Assembly: GCA_003170275.1 (NCBI GenBank)
Contig: PNAM01000049.1
Location: forward strand, 38,153 to 102,152
Direction of reading: 5' to 3'
DNA: 64,000 nucleotides
Source: Myxococcales bacterium
GTDB lineage: Bacteria; Myxococcota_A; Polyangia; Palsa-1104
In this document: positions 35,519-45,100 of the stretch, one piece after another
How positions within the stretch are numbered: position 1 is the stretch's first letter
How the letters are laid out: every line of letters starts with the position of its first letter
Position numbers and translations under genes: made by a program
The notes under the pieces: generated by a model
What the model was told of the DNA's origin: nothing
What the model saw: the letters and a program-made list of their open reading frames with translations, nothing else
Databases searched by the model: none

Positions 35519-36034
35519 ATGCGATCGCTCCTGACGCTCTTGGTGGTGACGAGTCTCGTCGGATCCGCACGCGCGGACGGCCCGGATGAGCCGCGCCAGA
35601 ACCAGCCCGCAACCGAGCAAGCTCCGCCCGCAGCCGTCGTGACGCCGGAGCCCGCACCCGCGCCCGCCGTCGTCGCGCCTGCGCCGAAGAACGACGAGGA
35701 GGTGATCGCGAACCCGTCGAAGAAGTGGGGCTTCGCCTTCCTCGGCATCGCCGCGGGCAGCTTCCTCATCACGGCCGCAACCGGCGGCGCGGCGCTGGCC
35801 GAGTCGAGCAAGCAGGAAGGCAACCCGGCCAACCCGGGCAACTACACGCACGATCTGGCCGCGTCGGCGCAGTCCGGTAAGGATCTGGCGACCGTGTCGT
35901 ACGTGTTCATCGGCTTCGGTGCGACGATGGCGATCATCGACGCGGTGATCTGGTACGAGTGCCTGCGCAAGCCGCGCTCGATCAAGAAGAACCTCGCATC
36001 ATCCATGCTCAGCCCGGCGGGGGTGCGGTTTTGA
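35519..36034 (+). CDS. Exported or membrane hypothetical protein
   Basis: A 171-residue protein with a signal peptide (cut after ARA, about residue 19), a Pro/Ala/Glu-rich segment, and two further hydrophobic helices (about 78-100 and 125-147) separated by a polar Asn/Ser-rich loop. No domain recognised. Its stop overlaps the TTG start of the next lipoprotein (TTGA), so the pair is translationally coupled. Confidence 0.7.
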   Translation: MRSLLTLLVVTSLVGSARADGPDEPRQNQPATEQAPPAAVVTPEPAPAPAVVAPAPKNDEEVIANPSKKWGFAFLGIAAGSFLITAATGGAALAESSKQEGNPANPGNYTHDLAASAQSGKDLATVSYVFIGFGATMAIIDAVIWYECLRKPRSIKKNLASSMLSPAGVRF

Positions 36035-37047
36035 GAGCCGTGGCGTTGATGTCATTTGTGGTGATGGCCGGCTGCTACTCGCCGAACGTCCTGGACGGTG
36101 CATTCAAGTGCAGCGCCGACCAGGACTTCGTCTGCCCCGAGGGGCTCAGCTGTGACATGCCGAGCGGCTTGTGCGTGCACGGGAGCGTGCCGGACATGGC
36201 GATCTACGACAGCTCGGTCACCTTCGATCTGACGCTCACGCCGATCGCGCGCGACTGCGATCAGCGCGTGCGTGACGGCGCGTTCTCCAACCTGACCAAC
36301 CTCGGGGCCGCGGTTAACTCGGCGGGCGACGAGAGCGGGCTGTCGCTCAGCCTGGACGACAAGCAGATCTACTTCCTCGACGGCGCGGGCGCGCTGCAGT
36401 CCGCGACCCTGAGCGCCGACGGCCACTCGGCCGGGGCGCCCACCGCGGTCACGCTCACCGGCGCGCCGACCACCCTGAGCGGCGCGGGCAGCTTCGGCAC
36501 CGACGGCAGCTACTGGTTCGCCGGCGCCAACGGCAACGCCAGCGGGGTGTACCAGGCGACCAAGGTGAGCATCACCTCGTTCAACGTCGGCACGGCGCAC
36601 CTGCCGATGGCGACCGCCACCTGCCTGATCGCCGACGTGGCGCTCACCGACGGCGACTCCAAGGGCGACATGTACGTCTCCTGGCCGCTGGCCGGCTGCG
36701 CCACCGGAACGATGGTCGCGCAGGGCAACGTCGACAAGCAGCTCGGCGCGTTCGTCGGCGTGCTCCCCGTGATGGGCTACCACGCTCCGTCGGTGGTCAA
36801 GGGCGGCCACACCATGCTGGTCTCGTCGACCGGCGGCGCGGGCCGTCTGTCGTACGCGCAGCGTCCCTCGCCCGACGTCACCTGGACCGGCCCGACCGTG
36901 CTGCCGCTGGGCGGTCTCGGCGATCCGTCGGGCCGCGACGTGCAGGCGATCGTCAACCAGAGCTGCACGCACCTGTACCTGGTGGCGAGCCGCGCCGGTG
37001 GCCACGGCGGCCTCGACCTGTGGGCGGCCGACATCGCTCCGCAGTAG
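36031..37047 (+). CDS. Lipoprotein with WD40-like repeats
   Basis: A 338-residue lipoprotein whose signal ends MAGC (Cys15). The Cys-rich head (CYSPN, CPEGLSCDMPSGLC) precedes blades with SLDDKQIYFLDG-type motifs seen in PD40/WD40-like beta-propellers. I take the TTG at 36031 because it overlaps the previous stop and leaves a proper basic signal start; an ATG at 36049 is possible. Likely a surface protein of unknown function. Confidence 0.7.
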   Translation: MRAVALMSFVVMAGCYSPNVLDGAFKCSADQDFVCPEGLSCDMPSGLCVHGSVPDMAIYDSSVTFDLTLTPIARDCDQRVRDGAFSNLTNLGAAVNSAGDESGLSLSLDDKQIYFLDGAGALQSATLSADGHSAGAPTAVTLTGAPTTLSGAGSFGTDGSYWFAGANGNASGVYQATKVSITSFNVGTAHLPMATATCLIADVALTDGDSKGDMYVSWPLAGCATGTMVAQGNVDKQLGAFVGVLPVMGYHAPSVVKGGHTMLVSSTGGAGRLSYAQRPSPDVTWTGPTVLPLGGLGDPSGRDVQAIVNQSCTHLYLVASRAGGHGGLDLWAADIAPQ

Positions 37048-37064
37048 TTGCATCGCCCCCAGCT

Positions 37065-37075
37065 CTTGTGACAAG
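37065..37075. repeat. Short inverted repeat, possible operator
   Basis: CTTGT and ACAAG flank a single G. It lies at the start of the 302-nt gap between the lipoprotein and MATE genes, about 90 nt upstream of the small ORF. Confidence 0.3.
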
Positions 37076-37160
37076 AATGTCCGGAGCCGCGAGGCGCGTC
37101 CGCATGCAAGTGCGCGATGTCATTTCGTGGCGCGAAACTTGTAAGGAAAATATTCGAACG

Positions 37161-37253
37161 ATGAAACCCACCTTCTACATTCTTCTGACGTCGCTCGTGC
37201 GTGAACAGCGCGCGGTCGGAACGATCCTCGGAGGTACGGTAACGATTCGTTAG
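37161..37253 (+). CDS. Small ORF of 30 residues in a terminated unit
   Basis: A 30-residue frame, MKPTFYILLTSLVREQRAVG then a TILGG core and a basic end. It lies in the 302-nt gap 37048-37349, whose region 37130-37165 is locally AT-richer. AATATT (37149-37154) is 6 nt before the ATG, matching the leaderless pattern seen elsewhere, and a strong terminator follows 22 nt after the stop. This could be a real small protein, a leader, or part of a small RNA. It is not recognised. Confidence 0.4.
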   Translation: MKPTFYILLTSLVREQRAVGTILGGTVTIR

Positions 37254-37275
37254 CCAACTCTTCGGGATCTTCAGG

Positions 37276-37310
37276 CCGCGGGCTCCGCAAGGGACCCGCG
37301 GTTTTTATTT
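37276..37310 (+). terminator. Rho-independent terminator
   Basis: CCGCGGG (37276-37282) pairs perfectly with CCCGCGG (37295-37301); the stem extends inward by TCC/GGA past one bulged base. Five T (37302-37306) and ATTT follow. It is the only convincing hairpin-plus-U terminator noticed in the window. It ends the small unit before the MATE gene. Confidence 0.85.
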
Positions 37311-37349
37311 GTCTTCATTTCAGGGCATCGAAAGTACGGAGCAACGGTC

Positions 37350-38711
37350 ATGGAAACGAGCTCGGGAAGTCGAGAGTTGAGCTGGGTCGAGCATCCGTTC
37401 GCGGAGCTGGTGCGGCTGTCGTGGCCGATCACCGTGTCCACCCTTTCGTACAGCGTCATGACGCTGGTCGACACGCTGCTGGTCGGTCACCTCGGCGCGG
37501 CGCAGCTCGCGGGCGTCGGCCTGGGCGGCACGGCCGCGTTCGTGCTGTTGTGCTTTTCGTTCGGGCTGCTGCGCGGCGCCAAGACCCTGGTCTCGCAAGC
37601 GGTCGGCGCGCAGCAGCAGCACGAGGTCGCGGCGTACCTGGGCGCGGCGCTGCTGTTCGCGCTCGGCATCGGCGTGATCACGCTGGGCCTGGGCCAGCTG
37701 CTGGCGCTGGTGCTGCCACACATCTCCGCTTCGCACGAGGCGGGCGAGAGCGCGCGCACCTACTTGAGCATCCGCACCCTGGGCGCGCCGATGGCCATCC
37801 TCTACGTCGCGCTCCGCGAGGTGCGCTACGGCGAGAGCGACGCGCGCTCGCCGATGATGGCGACGGTGCTCGCCAACGTGGTCAACATCGCGCTGGCGAC
37901 CACCTTCGTCTACGGGATGCACTGGGGCGTGGCGGGCGCGGCGTGGGCGACGGTGATCGCGCACGGCGTCGAGGCCGGAATGCTGGTGCTGGTGCAGTCG
38001 CGCGTGGGCGGCTGGGGAATCGGCGTGACCACCGCGCGCCACCTGCGTGCGTTGTGGCGGGTCGGCATGCCCACCGCGATCCAGTTCACGCTCGAGGTCG
38101 GCTCGTTCGCCATGTTGGCGGCGATGGTGGCCGCGTTGAGCGAGACCCAGATGGCGGCGCACCAGATCGCGCTGCAGGTGATCCACTTTTCGTTCCTGCC
38201 CGCGTTCGCGGTGGCCGAGGCCGCCTCGGTGCTGGCGGGGCAGGCGGTGGGCGCCAACCGCGACTACCTGGTGACGCAGATCGCGCGGCTGGCGATGGCG
38301 GCGGCGGGGGTGTACACCGGCTTCTGCACGCTGGTGTTGGTGGTGGGCTCGCCGCTGATCGTCAGCGGCTTCACCTCCGATCCGCTGCTCGCGGCGACCG
38401 CCATCCGGCTGTTGCACGTGGGCGCCGTCTTCCAGATCTTCGACGGCGCCAACATCGTGGCGCGCGCGACCTTGCGCGGCACCGGTGACGTGCGCTACCC
38501 GGCGGTGGTCGGCGTGCTCACGTCGTGGGCGCTCACACCGCCGCTCACCTGGCTGCTCGGCTACCGCTTCGGCCTGGGCGCGTTCGGCGGCTGGCTCGGC
38601 CTCTGCGCCGAGATCATCGCCGGCGCGCTGATCTTGTGGTGGCGCCTCGAGCGCCGCCGCTGGAAGGCCTCGGCCATCCTCTGCCGCGAGGAGCTGCTCC
38701 TCGTCTCCTGA
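37350..38711 (+). CDS. MATE-family efflux transporter
   Basis: A 453-residue inner-membrane protein with about 12 helices in two similar halves of six. FAELVRLSWPITVSTLSYSVMTLVDTLLVGHLG is the family N-terminal pattern, and the second half repeats it (RVGMPTAIQFTLEVGSFAML). MATE pumps export drugs and cationic compounds using Na+ or H+. ATG with CGGAG 8 nt upstream. Downstream of the terminator at 37276, so probably its own unit. Confidence 0.9.
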   Translation: METSSGSRELSWVEHPFAELVRLSWPITVSTLSYSVMTLVDTLLVGHLGAAQLAGVGLGGTAAFVLLCFSFGLLRGAKTLVSQAVGAQQQHEVAAYLGAALLFALGIGVITLGLGQLLALVLPHISASHEAGESARTYLSIRTLGAPMAILYVALREVRYGESDARSPMMATVLANVVNIALATTFVYGMHWGVAGAAWATVIAHGVEAGMLVLVQSRVGGWGIGVTTARHLRALWRVGMPTAIQFTLEVGSFAMLAAMVAALSETQMAAHQIALQVIHFSFLPAFAVAEAASVLAGQAVGANRDYLVTQIARLAMAAAGVYTGFCTLVLVVGSPLIVSGFTSDPLLAATAIRLLHVGAVFQIFDGANIVARATLRGTGDVRYPAVVGVLTSWALTPPLTWLLGYRFGLGAFGGWLGLCAEIIAGALILWWRLERRRWKASAILCREELLLVS

Positions 38712-38722
38712 AAACTCCCCGC

Positions 38723-39490
38723 TCAGTCGAACTGCGCGAAGCACGGCGCATGATCCGACGGCTGCTTGCCCTTGCGCGCCTCGCGGTCGATCCACGCCGC
38801 CGAGCAACGCCGCGCCAGCGGCTCCGACGCGAACAGGTGATCGATGCGCAGCCCGCGCCCCTTGGGAAACGCCAGCATTCGATAATCCCACCAGCTATAC
38901 ACGCCCGCCTCCTGGTGGTGCATGCGGAAGGTATCGACCAACCCCCAGGTGCGCACCTGCTCGAGCGCCTGCCGCGCGTCGACGTGGAACAGCGTCTCGT
39001 TGGCCCAGCTCACCGGGTCGTAGACGTCGCGCTCCTCGGGCGCCACGTTGAAGTCGCCGCACAGCAGCAACGGATCGCCCGGCTGGTAGTGCGTGTCGAG
39101 GTGCTTGCGCAGCCGCTCGAGCCAGCGCAGCTTGTACTGATACTTGTCGGAGCCCACCGCCTGTCCGTTGGGCACGTACGCGGTGATCACGCGGATCCCG
39201 CCGACGGTCCCGGCCACCAGGCGCGCCTGCGGATCGTCCTCGCCGTCGTCGAGCCCGTAGCGCACGTCGGTGATCGGCGTGCGCGACAAGATCGCCACGC
39301 CGTTATAGGTCTTCTGGCAAACGTGCACCGACTGGTAGCCGATCGCGGTGAACGCCTCGAGCGGAAACGTCTTCTCCTCGGTCTTGAGCTCCTGCATGCA
39401 CAAGACGTCGGGCCGCGCCGCCTCCAGCCACGGGATCACCCGCTCCAGCCGCGCGCGAATCGAATTGACATTCCAGCTCGCGATCTTCAG
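38723..39490 (-). CDS. xthA: Exodeoxyribonuclease III with a CTG start
   Basis: A 255-residue AP endonuclease and 3'-exonuclease of base excision repair. The family motifs are complete: KIASWNVNSIRAR at the start, MQELKTEE with the metal Glu, GDFNVAPEE, GLRIDHLFASE, and SDHAPC. There is no ATG, GTG or TTG in the right place. The codon at the family start is CTG (39490-39488), whose last bases overlap the stop of the upstream cyclase (CTGA), analogous to the ATGA coupling elsewhere. So CTG is probably the start. Confidence 0.88.
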   Translation of the reverse strand: MKIASWNVNSIRARLERVIPWLEAARPDVLCMQELKTEEKTFPLEAFTAIGYQSVHVCQKTYNGVAILSRTPITDVRYGLDDGEDDPQARLVAGTVGGIRVITAYVPNGQAVGSDKYQYKLRWLERLRKHLDTHYQPGDPLLLCGDFNVAPEERDVYDPVSWANETLFHVDARQALEQVRTWGLVDTFRMHHQEAGVYSWWDYRMLAFPKGRGLRIDHLFASEPLARRCSAAWIDREARKGKQPSDHAPCFAQFD

Positions 39491-40467
39491 CCGCCCACAC
39501 CCAGGGTGCGGTCGTGCTCGGCGCCCGGGACGCGCTCGTCGCCGATGAAGCGGAGCGTGAGCACGCGCGACAGCACCACCAGGCTGCCGGGACGCACGGG
39601 CACTTCCTGGCCCTTGGCCACCGCCTGGCCATTTACCTCGGTCATCGCGTCGGTCACCGAGCGCAGGGTCATCCCGTCGCGGTGGCGGCGCAGCTCGAAG
39701 TGCCAGCGGCTGATCTGCTGGGCGAGTAGTGGATCGTCCAGCAGCAGCGCGATGTCGTTGGCCTTGACGCCGTTGAGCTCGGACAGCCGGCCGAAGGTGA
39801 TCAGGTCCTGCTGCGGCAGCGGAAGCTTGAGCTGCATCTGTTCGATCATCACCGCGACCGGGAACACCGAGGCGTCGCGCCAGTCGATGATCAGGATGTC
39901 CACCGGGCGCGAGATGCCCTTGAGCGAAACCTGCGGCGTCTTGCGGCACGACAGCCGCATCCCCGGCGGAAGATCGAGGAACGCTTCCTTGGTGAGGCGA
40001 ATCTCGCCGGGAGCGGCGGTGCCGGCCACGCGGCTGCACAGATTCACCGGATCGCCGCTCACGATCACGCCGTCGGTGAGCACCGGCCCGAAGTGGATCC
40101 CCACCCGCGCCATCAGGTGATGCTCGCGGGCGCGCGAGGCGTTCGACTCGGAGACCTGCAGCTGGAAGGCCTTGTAGGCCTCGACCGCGTTCACCGCCTG
40201 CGGAAAGCAGGTGAACGCGCCGTCGCCCGCGGTGTCGACCAGCCGGCCGCCGAACTGCAGCAGCGCCTCCTGGACGAGATCCGAATGGCGGCGGCGCATC
40301 CCCTCGCCCGCCTCGTTGCCGAACCGCTCGAAGTACGGCGTCGATCCGACGATGTCCGAGAACGCGAGCGCGAGGTTCTTCTCGAAGCGACGCTTGATGG
40401 TCTGCGAGAGCTCATCCTGCAGCCGGATGATGTCGGTCAAGGTCAATGCGTCGAAGTCCAGGCTCAT
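39487..40467 (-). CDS. Class III adenylyl/guanylyl cyclase with C-terminal FHA domain
   Basis: A 326-residue soluble cyclase. A short helical N-terminus precedes the cyclase domain (about 28-200): ALAFSDIVGSTPYF with the first metal Asp, DTAGDGAF with the second, and GDPVNLCSRV. A forkhead-associated domain follows at about 215-310 (FGRLSE, ISRWHFEL), which binds phosphothreonine and may link the cyclase to Ser/Thr kinases. ATG at 40467 behind TATTAG (6 nt) or CATTAT (9 nt). It makes cNMP next to genes for cNMP-binding redox proteins. Base specificity not determined. Confidence 0.9.
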   Translation of the reverse strand: MSLDFDALTLTDIIRLQDELSQTIKRRFEKNLALAFSDIVGSTPYFERFGNEAGEGMRRRHSDLVQEALLQFGGRLVDTAGDGAFTCFPQAVNAVEAYKAFQLQVSESNASRAREHHLMARVGIHFGPVLTDGVIVSGDPVNLCSRVAGTAAPGEIRLTKEAFLDLPPGMRLSCRKTPQVSLKGISRPVDILIIDWRDASVFPVAVMIEQMQLKLPLPQQDLITFGRLSELNGVKANDIALLLDDPLLAQQISRWHFELRRHRDGMTLRSVTDAMTEVNGQAVAKGQEVPVRPGSLVVLSRVLTLRFIGDERVPGAEHDRTLGVGG

Positions 40468-40473
40468 GCGCAC

Positions 40474-40482
40474 CTAATAATG
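40474..40482 (-). promoter_or_regulatory. -10 region of the cyclase gene
   Basis: CATTAT and TATTAG overlap on the minus strand, 9 and 6 nt before the ATG at 40467. Either fits the leaderless pattern. Confidence 0.45.
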
Positions 40483-40555
40483 CCACTTTTCGGCTAGACC
40501 GTGCGAATGCGATAGAGTTTGTATCTTGTCGGGGCGACGGGAGACAATTGGTACG

Positions 40556-42172
40556 ATGACTGCGCGGCTCTTCGTTGCGTTCGGCCTGTTCGTGGCTGTG
40601 TTCAGTGTGTTCAGTGCCCACGCCGAAGGCCCGTTCGATCACTCGAAGACCCGCTTCCCTCTGGCCGGCCGGCACCAGAAGGTGGCGTGCGAGAGCTGTC
40701 ACCCGGCCAGCGGCGGCACGCGCAAATGGGCTGGGGTTCCGCTCGATTGCCACGGCTGCCATAGCGACCGCCGGAACCATAAGGGCGCGCTCGGAGTGCA
40801 GTGCCAGCTCTGTCACGACGTAGGCGGCTGGAAGTCCGTCAAGCACGAAGCTGCCCAACATCATCTGGCGCTCGTCGGAAAACATAGCCTTCAGTGCACC
40901 TCCTGCCACGCGGGGGGGACACACTTGACCCCTACGACGACCTGCGGCGATTGCCATAAACGACCGCACAGCGGAACCCGTTCGCCCTGCGAGACCTGCC
41001 ACATCCTCGACAACTGGAAGACCGTCGCGTTCAGGCACACCTACAGCCCGGAGCTGCTCCCGGGCAAGCATCGCACCGCGGCCTGTCTCGCTTGCCACCC
41101 GGCTTTTCAATTCAAGGGCACGACCACGCAGTGCGAGTCCTGCCACAGCAAGGACAAGCCCCACGAGGAGCTCGGCGGTTGCAAACGCTGCCATTCTGCC
41201 CTGTCGTGGAAGAACGTCGCGCCTGTGCCTGACCGCCAGATCGCGCCCGACCGCCAGATCGTCGCCGAGCAGCCGAGCAACTTCCGGGTGAAGTCTAAGT
41301 TCGATCACGTCACACACGAGCGGCAGGTGAAGGCGCGTGGGATGAAGCCGAACTGCGTCTCGTGCCACGGCGGGCTCTCCTTTGACAAACGTCCAACGAT
41401 GCAGGCGTGCGAAAGCTGTCACGATGGAAAGAGCGCGTTCGATGCGCTCGGCACGCAGTGCGACCGCTGCCACCAGGCGCCGCCCGGGGCGCAGTTGGCG
41501 GCGCTCCCGCCGTCGCCGAAAACGTTCCAGCACGCAGCGCATGCGAAGCGCCTGAAGATCGACGATTGCACGTCCTGTCACGGCGCCGGCATCGAGTGGG
41601 AGAAGGTGCATTCGGGCCACGATCAACATCGGCCCTGCCAGGGGTGTCACGCCGCCGAGTTCCGCAAAGTGGGGCAACCGATCTGCCTCGGCTGCCATGA
41701 GAGAAATGATCCGTATCGCCCGAATCCGCTGCGTCTACGCACCGAAGCACAAACGGAGTTTCGCTCGCCGGACTCGGCAGACCTGCGGCACGCTCCGCAC
41801 ATCGCCGCCGGCCTCGCCTGCGAAGGGTGTCATCCCGCGCAATCGGGGGTGGCGGCGCGCGCACCTACCCTCGGCCACGCGGAATGCGGGAAGTGCCATG
41901 TGGAGGGCACGCCGCTCACGCTCGAGCGCTGCTCGGCGTGCCATGTTCTGGCGTCGGTGCCGCGGCAGGGCAGCGGGAAGCGTGAGTGGTCGACGCGCGA
42001 TCACTTCCTCCACGATGACGTCCACCGGGTGCGGGCGTGCGCCGCCTGTCACCTCCCGGAAAGTGCGCCCGATCTGACGGCGCCTACGATGGAAGGGTGC
42101 GCGACGTGCCATGACGGGAAGAAGGCGTTCAAGACGATCGGCCGCGAGTGCGCCCGCTGCCACGATCACTGA
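40556..42172 (+). CDS. Periplasmic 21-haem c-type cytochrome
   Basis: A 538-residue protein with a Sec signal peptide (cut after AHA, about residue 23) and 21 CXXCH motifs, the first at about 45-49 and the last at the extreme C-terminus. Many distal His suit bis-His ligation. Repeats with HxxLxxxH and CxxCH spacing resemble the cytochrome c3 / class III multihaem fold. It would carry electrons in the periplasm as a molecular wire. The cyclase gene is divergent. ATG 40556 with GGGAGA about 11 nt upstream. It overlaps the convergent decahaem lipoprotein by 7 bp. Confidence 0.9.
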   Translation: MTARLFVAFGLFVAVFSVFSAHAEGPFDHSKTRFPLAGRHQKVACESCHPASGGTRKWAGVPLDCHGCHSDRRNHKGALGVQCQLCHDVGGWKSVKHEAAQHHLALVGKHSLQCTSCHAGGTHLTPTTTCGDCHKRPHSGTRSPCETCHILDNWKTVAFRHTYSPELLPGKHRTAACLACHPAFQFKGTTTQCESCHSKDKPHEELGGCKRCHSALSWKNVAPVPDRQIAPDRQIVAEQPSNFRVKSKFDHVTHERQVKARGMKPNCVSCHGGLSFDKRPTMQACESCHDGKSAFDALGTQCDRCHQAPPGAQLAALPPSPKTFQHAAHAKRLKIDDCTSCHGAGIEWEKVHSGHDQHRPCQGCHAAEFRKVGQPICLGCHERNDPYRPNPLRLRTEAQTEFRSPDSADLRHAPHIAAGLACEGCHPAQSGVAARAPTLGHAECGKCHVEGTPLTLERCSACHVLASVPRQGSGKREWSTRDHFLHDDVHRVRACAACHLPESAPDLTAPTMEGCATCHDGKKAFKTIGRECARCHDH

Positions 42173-45100
42173 TTGGGAGGACCAGGAGGAGCGTCGGAGA
42201 CGCGATACAACGAGCCCTTTCGAAGATACATCTTCTGCTGCTCCTCCAGTGTGAACGGACGCGACCCCAGGCGGCCAAACACGCTGATCTGGTTTCCGCT
42301 CTCGTCGACGGAGCGATCGCGGTCGAGCCCCTTTGAGAGGGCGACGGCTGGTCCACGTGTCTTGTACGTGGCGATCAGCTCGGGTACCGGCTTGGGATTG
42401 AACCCGTAGTAGTTGGGCTGTGTCAGCGGAGAAGTGAGCTGAACCACCCGCAACCCATTTTTTCCATCCGCTACATAAGCGAAGAGACTCGCATTGGTGG
42501 AACCGACCCGGACCGCGTGCGCATCATTGAGTTGACCACCGGCGGTGAAGACCTGATCGACGCGCGGCCGGTCCGGGCGCTCCACATCCACGATCACCAG
42601 CCCTTGTTTCCCTCCGGCGACATAGGCGTATCCGCGCGCGACATACAGATCTCGTGCGTCCACCAATGGCACGGCTGCGACCGAAGCTGGCCGCTCCGGG
42701 TTGGTGATGTCGATGACCTCGAGGCCCTGGCGATCGAGGACGAATGCGTAACGAAACTGAACCGCCACCACGGTCGGGGCGATGAGAGCCGGCGCTCCGA
42801 TTGTTGCGACCACTCGCGGATGCAAGGGATCGGCAACGCTCACCACCACCAGACCGCGGGCACAGGAGATGTACGCATAGACACCCGCAATCGTAATGTT
42901 CCGGGCGCCATCCAGGGCTCCATTGGGGTTGAACGACGCCGCGCGCCTTAGGAAGTTGTTGTCAGGATCGCCATCGGACAGCGTTTCGACATCCACCACG
43001 ATCAGGCCCTCGAACCGGTCTGTGACATACGCATACCGATACAGCGGATGCATCCGCTGCTCCTGATTGTCTTCCTTGTGTTGCAGGAACGCGGGTTGGT
43101 CCTGGCGCGACGGCGCGACGGGCATGGTCGTCGGCAAAGCCACTGCCGTGGCATCCCGCGTCTTCACATGCGTGCGCTGACCGAGTGGAGAGACGGGCGC
43201 CGTCACGATGTTCTGCGAGAAGCCCTTGTTGTCCACATTGGCAATGTCATAGACGCGAAAGCCGTCCGCTCCGTCCGCTGTAAAGAGGTACTCACCGCGC
43301 ATCTGGAGACTACGAATGTTGGTGGCGCCATGGGACTTGGCCGGCCCGGCGAGGCGGCCTCCGCGCCGCTGATGCGCCGCGTACGAGTCCGGGTAGGCAA
43401 GCTTATGGAGATAGCTGCCGATCACAGCCTGCGGCTCCTCCCATTCCGTGACCGGGACCGCTTCGAAACCGGCTGGCCCCTCACCGACATAGATGTATTG
43501 GCCGAGGAAATTCGTGAAATTGGTTCCCAACCCCAGGACCTGTCCCAGCCACGCGTTGTTGTCGTTCTTCTCGGAGACGTGGCAGTCGCTGCATTGCTTG
43601 GTCTCCGTGGCGCGCACCGTGTGGGGGAAATGCGGATTGAAGGCCTGACTCGAGAATCCTGCGGCCGAAATGGGCGGCTGTTGAATGTAAAGGTGCTCTC
43701 GATTGGTATTCTCCGAGCTCAACACGACCGCGCTGGAAGATCGCACTGGAGCGACGAGAACCGCGTTCTTGCCCCCGCGCCTCACGGTGCCGTGCATTCC
43801 CAGGATAAACTGATCATCGCGAGCCACTTGCGGGTTGTAGGAGGCCCAGTTTCGGGTCTCTTCACCTTCGAAGTGATTGCTGGTCTTGCTCCAATTGGCC
43901 TGGATCGGCATGTGACAGCCTGCGCAGCTTGGAGTCCAGGACACATGGCACGTGAAGCAAGCCATGCGATCGTTGGAGTGGGCCAGCTTCTCCCCCCCTG
44001 CCGCCGCGGAGCCCCACGTGAGACCATCCTTCTGCAGCGTCTTCGCCAGACGCGACCGCTCCGCCTGAGCCGGATGCGTTTGCGCCCACTCGGAGTTGGG
44101 ATTCACGGTATCGGCGACTTGAACGACCTCCCACTCCTTGTCCTTCTCGACCATGGAGCGCTGGAACAGCTTCTGCTGCCGCCAGGCGAACCGCGGCTGC
44201 TTCCATGGCGTGAGCCCATTCTCGAGCCTGGTTCCGCCGGCAGGCGCAGCGTTCCCGCTGGTCACCAGGGTCGGCCGGTGATCGATCGTTCCATGGCAAT
44301 CGACGCAGGAGATCTCGATCGCATCCGCGTATTGGCCATATAGCTTGCCATTGCCGTGGACGTCGCGAGCGAAGTGACAGTCCACGCAGTGCATTCCCTT
44401 TTCCAGGTGGATGTCTTTTAGATGAACCGGAATCCCCGGGCGGCCATTCTTCCACTCGTCGTCCGTCCGTGGAGCCATCGCTTGCTGCAGCTTTTCCGGG
44501 GTACTGTTGGCGACGATCGCTCCATTATCATCGAGCAGGTTGCCGCTGCGATCTCGTTTGAAGACCGCCCTGTAATTCCAGCCGTGCCCATGATAGTCGG
44601 CGAACTGAGTGTGCTTGAGCTTCGGATTGAGCTCGCTGACGTGCGCGAGGAATTCAGGATCCGACCAGTTCCCGCGAACGGCCGCGCCCTCGGGGTTCCG
44701 GTTCAAGCTCTGCCAGATCTCCTCCGAGGAAGGATACTTCTGCTTCTCCGGCCACATGAGCTCGCCGTCGGTTTCGTAGTCCCACATCGTGTAGCCGAGG
44801 TAGGAGTTCATGAAGACGTTGGGCTGGTGCATGTGGCAGACCATGCATTGGCTGGTTGGAATTGCGGTCGTAAATTCGTGGCGGAGAGGATGTCCCCCTT
44901 CCTGCTTGGAGATCATGGGATCTCGACTCTGAGATCGGCCACGGTTCCCAAACTGGGCATAGGGGCCGGCATGGGCCGGATCTCGATCGTTCGCATAGAT
45001 GACGTGACAGGCAGTGCAGCCACTGGAACGGTAATCGCCGGGGTTGTCGTTGGTCCCTAAAAAGGAAAGGTGGGGATCATTCAGCCGGGTTTTGTGGATA

